Positions 55,172-64,000 of a DNA stretch of 64,000 nt are shown here, one piece after another. A model generated the notes under the pieces. That model was not told the DNA's origin. It was given only the letters and a program-made list of their open reading frames with translations, and made no database searches. The DNA is from Streptomyces aureus (GTDB taxonomy: Bacteria; Actinomycetota; Actinomycetes; Streptomycetales; Streptomycetaceae). Each line of letters begins with the position of its first letter. Position 1 is the first letter of the stretch. Where the stretch lies: contig NZ_JNZD01000023.1 of the NCBI RefSeq assembly GCF_000725495.1, positions 79,212 through 143,211 of the forward strand, given 5' to 3'. A program made the position numbers and the translations under genes.

Positions 55172-56289
55172 CGGTATACCCCTGCACCGTCGAGAGGCGC
55201 CCCGGCCGTGTCCACGGGCGGATCCGTGATCCCGAAGGCGTCGAGCGGAAGGGCCGCGGGTGGTGAGTGCCGCTCGGCGCTCCACTTCTCCCCGTGCTCC
55301 GGGGTCAGCAGGTCGGCCACGTCCAGGACGTGGTGGCCCTCCATCGAGGGGAGGCAGCTGCCGCGGGCGGGCCCGACGGCCGCCGCCCACACGGCGGGGA
55401 TCGCGGACACGCCCCGGCCGGCGCCCGCCAGCGCCCCGGCCACCGCGGCCGTCGTGTCGGCGTCGCGGCCCATGTTCACCGCGGTGAGGACCGCCTCGGC
55501 GAACGCCCCGTCCGCCGCCGCGTACGCGCCGAACGCGAGGGCCACGGCCTCGGGGGCCAGATCGGTCCACGGGTAGCCGCCGATGACGACCGCCGAGCGC
55601 ACCGCGCGCTCGCCCCGGTGCGCCACCGCGACCGCCCGGCGCAGCGAGCGGGCCGTCCAGGAGTCGTCCGGGACGACGGCCAGCGCGGAGGCGACGACCG
55701 TGGCGGTGGAGGCGCCCGCCATCGCGGCGGCGACCCCGGCCGCGACGGCCTGGCCGCCGTAGATACCCTCGCCCTCGTGGCTCACCGAGCCGTCGATCGC
55801 CACGAGCCGGGCGGCCTCGGCGGGCCGGCCCGCCGCGAAGACGCCGAAGGGGGCCGCGCGCATGGCGAGACCGTCGCTCCAGGCGTGCCGGTGCTGGGCG
55901 GAGATGGGCGCCGCGAGCCCCCGGCGGAGGTTCTCCAGCGTGCCGCGCTCGCTGAAGCCGGCGCCGCGGAAGGGCCCCTCGTCGCGGTCCGCGATCCACT
56001 GGTGCCAGGCCGACTCGACGTGGGCCACGGTCAGCGCCGAGCCGTGCCGGGCCAGCAGCAGCCCCGAGAAGATGGCGTACTCCGTGTCGTCCGTCCCGGC
56101 CGGATGCTCGGCGACGTACCCGGTGATCCGGCCCCAGCGCGCGCGGATCTCCGAGGGCTTCATGTTCTCGGCGGGGGCGCCCAGCGCGTCGCCGACGGCG
56201 AGCCCGAGCAGCGCGCCGCGTGCCCTCTCACGCAGGTCGGCGGCGTCCCCGGAGGCCGGGACCGAGGGAATGCAGGCGATGGAAGCCAT
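55168..56289 (-). CDS. ADP-ribosylglycohydrolase-family protein D (canonical motifs, first gene)
   Basis: 373 aa. DraG motifs intact: ARGALLGLAVGDALGAPAEN, AGTDDTEYAIF with T-D-D-T at 66-69, SHEGEGIYGGQAVAAGVAAA, and VNMGRDADTTAAVAGALAGA with Asp276/Asp278. ATG with AGAGGAGAGG upstream, the best ribosome site of the operon. The stop overlaps gene C (GTGA). It heads the seven-gene minus-strand operon. A near-symmetric ATGT-N5-ACAT lies ~125 nt upstream (56414-56426) as a possible operator. Confidence 0.92.
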   Translation of the reverse strand: MASIACIPSVPASGDAADLRERARGALLGLAVGDALGAPAENMKPSEIRARWGRITGYVAEHPAGTDDTEYAIFSGLLLARHGSALTVAHVESAWHQWIADRDEGPFRGAGFSERGTLENLRRGLAAPISAQHRHAWSDGLAMRAAPFGVFAAGRPAEAARLVAIDGSVSHEGEGIYGGQAVAAGVAAAMAGASTATVVASALAVVPDDSWTARSLRRAVAVAHRGERAVRSAVVIGGYPWTDLAPEAVALAFGAYAAADGAFAEAVLTAVNMGRDADTTAAVAGALAGAGRGVSAIPAVWAAAVGPARGSCLPSMEGHHVLDVADLLTPEHGEKWSAERHSPPAALPLDAFGITDPPVDTAGAPLDGAGVYR

Positions 56290-56455
56290 ACGTGCCTCTC
56301 CTCTCGGGGTCCCTGCCGGCGTGCGGAATGCGGCGCGCGGAACCCCTCCCGGATGTGTGCCACGTTGGCGGTTGACAAGAGCCTCGAGGGCATCACTGTC
56401 ACCCGGTCGACATATGTGCATGACATGCCACGGATGAGCACCGAGAGGTAAAAGC

Positions 56456-56474
56456 GCAGGTTAGCCCAGCCTTT
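56456..56474 (+). promoter_or_regulatory. Iron-box-like site upstream of the VIT1/CCC1 gene
   Basis: GCAGGTTAGCCCAGCCTTT matches 13 of 19 positions of the DtxR/IdeR/DmdR consensus TTAGGTTAGSCTAACCTAA, with a well-kept AGGTTAGCC left half. It lies 89 nt before a predicted iron/manganese transporter, which makes biological sense. Confidence 0.45.
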
Positions 56475-56562
56475 CCTTGCTGGCGGCGGGGAAATTTACG
56501 GCGTACTTTCAGGGTTGTCGAAAAGTGGAAACAGTCCAATCAAGCACTCTGGGGGACCCGGC

Positions 56563-57294
56563 ATGGCGATCATCGAGACCGAGGCGACGCTGCACGTTGC
56601 GCACCGCGACAACCACACCCACCGCGACGTCAACGGCGGCTGGCTGCGCCCGGCCGTGTTCGGCGCGATGGACGGCCTGGTCTCCAACCTCGCCCTGATG
56701 ACCGGCGTCGCCGGCGGGGCCGTCTCCCAGCAGACGATCGTCATCACCGGGCTCGCGGGCCTGGCCGCCGGAGCGTTCTCGATGGCCGCCGGCGAGTACA
56801 CCTCCGTCGCCTCGCAGCGCGAACTCGTCGAGGCGGAACTCGACGTCGAGCGGCGCGAGCTGCGCAAGCACCCCAAGGACGAGGAGCGCGAGCTGGCCGC
56901 GCTCTACGAGGCCCGCGGCGTCGAGCCCGAGCTGGCCCGCGAGGTCGCCCGGCAGCTCTCCCGCGACCCCGAGCAGGCCCTGGAGATCCACGCCCGCGAG
57001 GAACTCGGCATAGACCCCGGCGACCTGCCCTCCCCGGCCGTCGCCGCCGTCTCCAGCTTCGGCTCGTTCGCACTCGGCGCCCTGCTGCCCGTCCTGCCGT
57101 ATCTGCTCGGCGCGACCGTGCTGTGGCCGGCGGTGCTGCTCGCCATGATCGGGCTCTTCGCCTGCGGTGCCGTCGTGGCCAAGGTGACCGCACGGTCCTG
57201 GTGGTTCAGCGGACTGCGGCAGCTCGCCCTCGGTGGTGCCGCGGCAGGTGTGACGTACGCCCTGGGTGGTTTGTTCGGCGCGGCCGTAGGATGA
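56563..57294 (+). CDS. VIT1/CCC1-family iron/manganese transporter
   Basis: 243 aa. Family opening NGGWLRPAVFGAMDGLVSNLALMTGVAGG and GLAGLAAGAFSMAAGEYTSVASQRE (TM1-2 with the ion-path Gly/Asp/Met residues), a hydrophilic Glu-rich metal-binding domain (about 85-150), then three hydrophobic segments from SSFGSFALGALLPVLPYLLG. Yeast and plant homologues move Fe/Mn into vacuoles; bacterial ones are likely effluxers. ATG with GGGGGA 7 nt upstream. An iron-box-like site lies upstream. Confidence 0.92.
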   Translation: MAIIETEATLHVAHRDNHTHRDVNGGWLRPAVFGAMDGLVSNLALMTGVAGGAVSQQTIVITGLAGLAAGAFSMAAGEYTSVASQRELVEAELDVERRELRKHPKDEERELAALYEARGVEPELAREVARQLSRDPEQALEIHAREELGIDPGDLPSPAVAAVSSFGSFALGALLPVLPYLLGATVLWPAVLLAMIGLFACGAVVAKVTARSWWFSGLRQLALGGAAAGVTYALGGLFGAAVG

Positions 57295-57332
57295 GGGCTC
57301 GATCACCTATGCATGGGACTGCATAAGTAGTT

Positions 57333-57359
57333 GTTACCCGGCGGTTTCGATTCCGTGGC
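57333..57359 (-). promoter_or_regulatory. GlnR-box-like sequence upstream of gltB
   Basis: On the minus strand: GCCAC-n6-GAAAC-n6-GTAAC. The GlnR consensus is GTNAC-n6-GAAAC-n6-GTNAC. Two of the three pentamers are exact and one has one mismatch. It lies ~330 nt before the gltB start. Confidence 0.4.
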
Positions 57360-57575
57360 CGCTGGGAATGAGCCGTAAGCGCCACCGGCAATGACGCCGG
57401 GGCCGCGTCTCTCGCGGCGGATCACGACCTCTGCCGCGAACCGGACCGATGGTCATCGATCTGTCCGCTTTAGGTCCCATACTCTCCACCGCCGAAGCGC
57501 GTTACCCCCGCCGTGGCTCCCGTGGTGTCCGCATGTTGGAACGCAGTATCCGGTTCCCGAGAACCACTCCATCAT

Positions 57576-57591
57576 GTAACCTGCACGAAAT
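57576..57591 (+). promoter_or_regulatory. Second GlnR-like half-box and A+T-rich core before gltB
   Basis: GTAAC-CTGCAC-GAAAT is one GlnR a-n6-b half site with one mismatch. It sits in an A+T-rich patch (GAAATTTTGCAC) that is probably the gltB promoter region. The remaining 57295-57691 spacer holds no other recognised gene. Confidence 0.35.
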
Positions 57592-57691
57592 TTTGCACCC
57601 AGCAGAGGGCCAACGTCGTCCCTCGGCAGATGTCTCCCCAGCGCCTTCAGAGCCTGGGAGACCCCCCGCCCCGACGACGACGGGAGAGCCG

Positions 57692-62276
<4,585 letters not shown>

Positions 62277-62284
<8 letters not shown>

Positions 62285-63737
62285 TCCCAAGGGCTTTCTG
62301 AACCACGGCCGTGAGGTCGCCAGGTCCCGGCCGGTCGAGGAGCGCCTCAAGGACTGGAACGAGGTCTACGTTCCGGGCTCGCTGCTCCCGATCATCTCCA
62401 AGCAGGCCTCGCGCTGCATGGACTGCGGCATCCCGTTCTGCCACAACGGCTGTCCGCTGGGCAACCTGATCCCCGAGTGGAACGACTACGCGTACCGCGA
62501 GGACTGGGGGGCCGCCTCCGAGCGCCTGCACGCCACGAACAACTTCCCGGAGTTCACGGGCCGGCTGTGCCCCGCTCCGTGCGAGTCCGCGTGTGTGCTC
62601 GGCATCAACCAGCCCGCCGTGACCATCAAGAACGTCGAGGTCTCGATCATCGACAAGGCGTGGGACAGCGGCACCGTCGCGGCCCAGGCCCCCGAGCGCC
62701 TCTCCGGCAAGACCGTCGCGGTCATCGGTTCCGGCCCCGCCGGTCTCGCCGCCGCCCAGCAGCTCACGCGGGCCGGTCACACGGTCGCGGTGTACGAGCG
62801 CGCCGACCGCATCGGCGGTCTGCTGCGCTACGGCATCCCCGAGTTCAAGATGGAGAAGCGGCACATCAACCGCCGCATCGAGCAGATGCGCGCGGAGGGC
62901 ACCCGCTTCCGCACCGGCATCGAGATCGGCCGCGACCTCAAGGCGACGGACCTGCGCAAGCGGTACGACGCCGTGGTCATCGCCGCCGGCGCCACGACCG
63001 CCCGTGACCTGCCCGTCCCCGGGCGGGAGCTGAACGGCATCCACCAGGCCATGGAGTACCTGCCGCTGGCCAACAAGGTGCAGGAGGGCGACTACGTGGC
63101 GCCCCCGATCACCGCCGAGGGCAAGCACGTGGTGGTCATCGGCGGCGGCGACACCGGCGCGGACTGCGTGGGCACCGCACACCGCCAGGGCGCGGCCTCG
63201 GTCACGCAGCTGGAGATCATGCCGCGGCCGGGCGAGGAGCGGAACCCGGGCCAGCCCTGGCCGACGTTCCCCATGCTCTACAAGGTCACCTCCGCGCACG
63301 AGGAGGGCGGCGAGCGCGTCTACGCGGTCTCCACCACCCACTTCGAGGGCGACGAGGACGGCAACGTCCAGTGGCTGCACCTGGTGGAGGTAGAGTTCAC
63401 CGGCGGCAAGCTGAACCAGAAGCCGGGCACGGAGCGCAAGATCCCCGCCCAGCTGGTGACGCTCGCGATGGGGTTCACCGGCACGGACGTCGAGAACGGC
63501 GTGGTCTCGCAGTTCGGCCTGGAGCTCGATGAGCGCGGCAACATCGCCCGCGACGCCGACTTCGCGACCAACGTCCCCGGCGTGTTCGTCGCCGGTGACG
63601 CGGGCCGTGGCCAGTCGCTCATCGTCTGGGCCATCGCGGAGGGCCGCTCGGCCGCCCGCGGTGTCGACCGCTTCCTCACCGGAGCGAGCGACCTGCCCGC
63701 CCCGATCCGCCCGACGGACCGTTCGCTGACGGTCTGA
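62277..63737 (+). CDS. gltD: Glutamate synthase small subunit
   Basis: 486 aa. NADPH-oxidising FAD subunit passing electrons to GltB. N-terminal Fe-S Cys groups [17 protein letters not shown] and [15 protein letters not shown]-binding [25 protein letters not shown]-binding [22 protein letters not shown], and late FAD loop [19 protein letters not shown]. The ATG overlaps the gltB end by 8 nt, so the subunits are co-translated. Confidence 0.97.
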
Positions 63738-63804
63738 CCCATGGATGCGTGACCGGACAACGGTCACTCGAGACGTCCCGCACAAAGGCGTGCGGAACAC
63801 GAGA

Positions 63805-63850
63805 CGGCGCCTGCCTCACTGTCCCCGACCGGACGCCCTGGCAGGCGCCG
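63805..63850 (+). terminator. Inverted repeat after gltD
   Basis: 11-bp arms CGGCGCCTGCC and its complement separated by 24 nt, 68 nt past the gltD stop. Plausible terminator with a long loop. Confidence 0.6.
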
Positions 63851-63903
63851 CCGCATGTCCGCACACAGGCGGGGCGGCGACCGCGTGAACCATGCCCCTC
63901 GCT

Positions 63904-64000
63904 AGGGCGTGTTGCGAAAGTCCCGCCTGCCGCGCGACGCCATGCACGCTCCCCCAAGCTCTTCGAGCAGGGGGCACCCCCACTCGCCGCACCGGGCGAA
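63904..64000. repeat. Palindromic intergenic repeat element, cut by the window edge
   Basis: Begins CTAGGGCGTGTTGCGAAAG and contains CTCCCCCAAGCTC-TTC-GAGCAGGGGG, an imperfect hairpin, followed by CACCCCCAC. Sequences of this kind recur between genes in many Streptomyces chromosomes, as I recall. Nothing coding is seen in 63738-64000. Confidence 0.6.

Overview
The window is chromosomal DNA of a Streptomyces-type actinomycete. The base composition is very G+C-rich, GTG starts and 4-base stop/start overlaps are common, many genes look leaderless, and the gene order (lspA-rluD, dnaE, hisDCBHAF, hisI-trpE, trpC-M-B-A, lgt, gltBD) is the one I know from the Streptomyces core. No tRNA, rRNA, CRISPR array, transposase or prophage gene was seen. 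Start codons were chosen by eye from Shine-Dalgarno sequences, overlaps and family N-termini.

Regions. (1) 0-7.9 kb: lspA, the pseudouridine synthase rluD, a GNAT acetyltransferase, a CPA1 antiporter, a 39-nt minisatellite, an MscS channel (minus), a dienelactone hydrolase-like gene and a Tat-exported PhoD phosphatase (minus). (2) 7.9-15.1 kb: a membrane-anchored DsbA-like protein, an unknown membrane protein and a DUF2252 gene (all minus), dnaE (plus), and a 59-aa basic protein (minus). (3) 15.3-23.7 kb: a NYN-domain protein, a two-gene ABC exporter and a membrane protein on plus. The 24-aa ribosomal protein bL37, YbaK, a Lon-N-domain protein and two poorly characterised genes lie on minus. 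(4) 23.9-29.7 kb: a tightly coupled his operon, hisD-C-B-(54-aa membrane protein)-H-priA-(RidA)-F. PriA serves both histidine and tryptophan synthesis. (5) 29.7-37.1 kb: an accessory block with a secreted cutinase/PET-hydrolase homologue, a LuxR regulator, a PucR regulator, and a helix-turn-helix/MFS pair preceded by a perfect 23-bp inverted repeat. (6) 37.2-47.7 kb: hisI-trpE, then three small membrane-protein genes, trpC, a trpM-like small gene, trpB, trpA, a second DsbA-like gene and lgt. (7) 47.8-56.3 kb: one seven-gene minus-strand operon with four different ADP-ribosylglycohydrolase (DraG) paralogues, a ribokinase, a CaiB/BaiF CoA-transferase and a CitE-like lyase. (8) 56.4-64 kb: a VIT1/CCC1 transporter behind an iron-box-like sequence, then gltB-gltD behind GlnR-like motifs, ending in a palindromic intergenic repeat.

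The best candidate for an undescribed system is the four-paralogue DraG operon. One paralogue carries a tandem 13-residue repeat domain of about 160 residues and has lost part of its C-terminal metal-binding motif. The rest of the window is mainly core metabolism: nitrogen assimilation, His and Trp synthesis, lipoprotein processing and replication.
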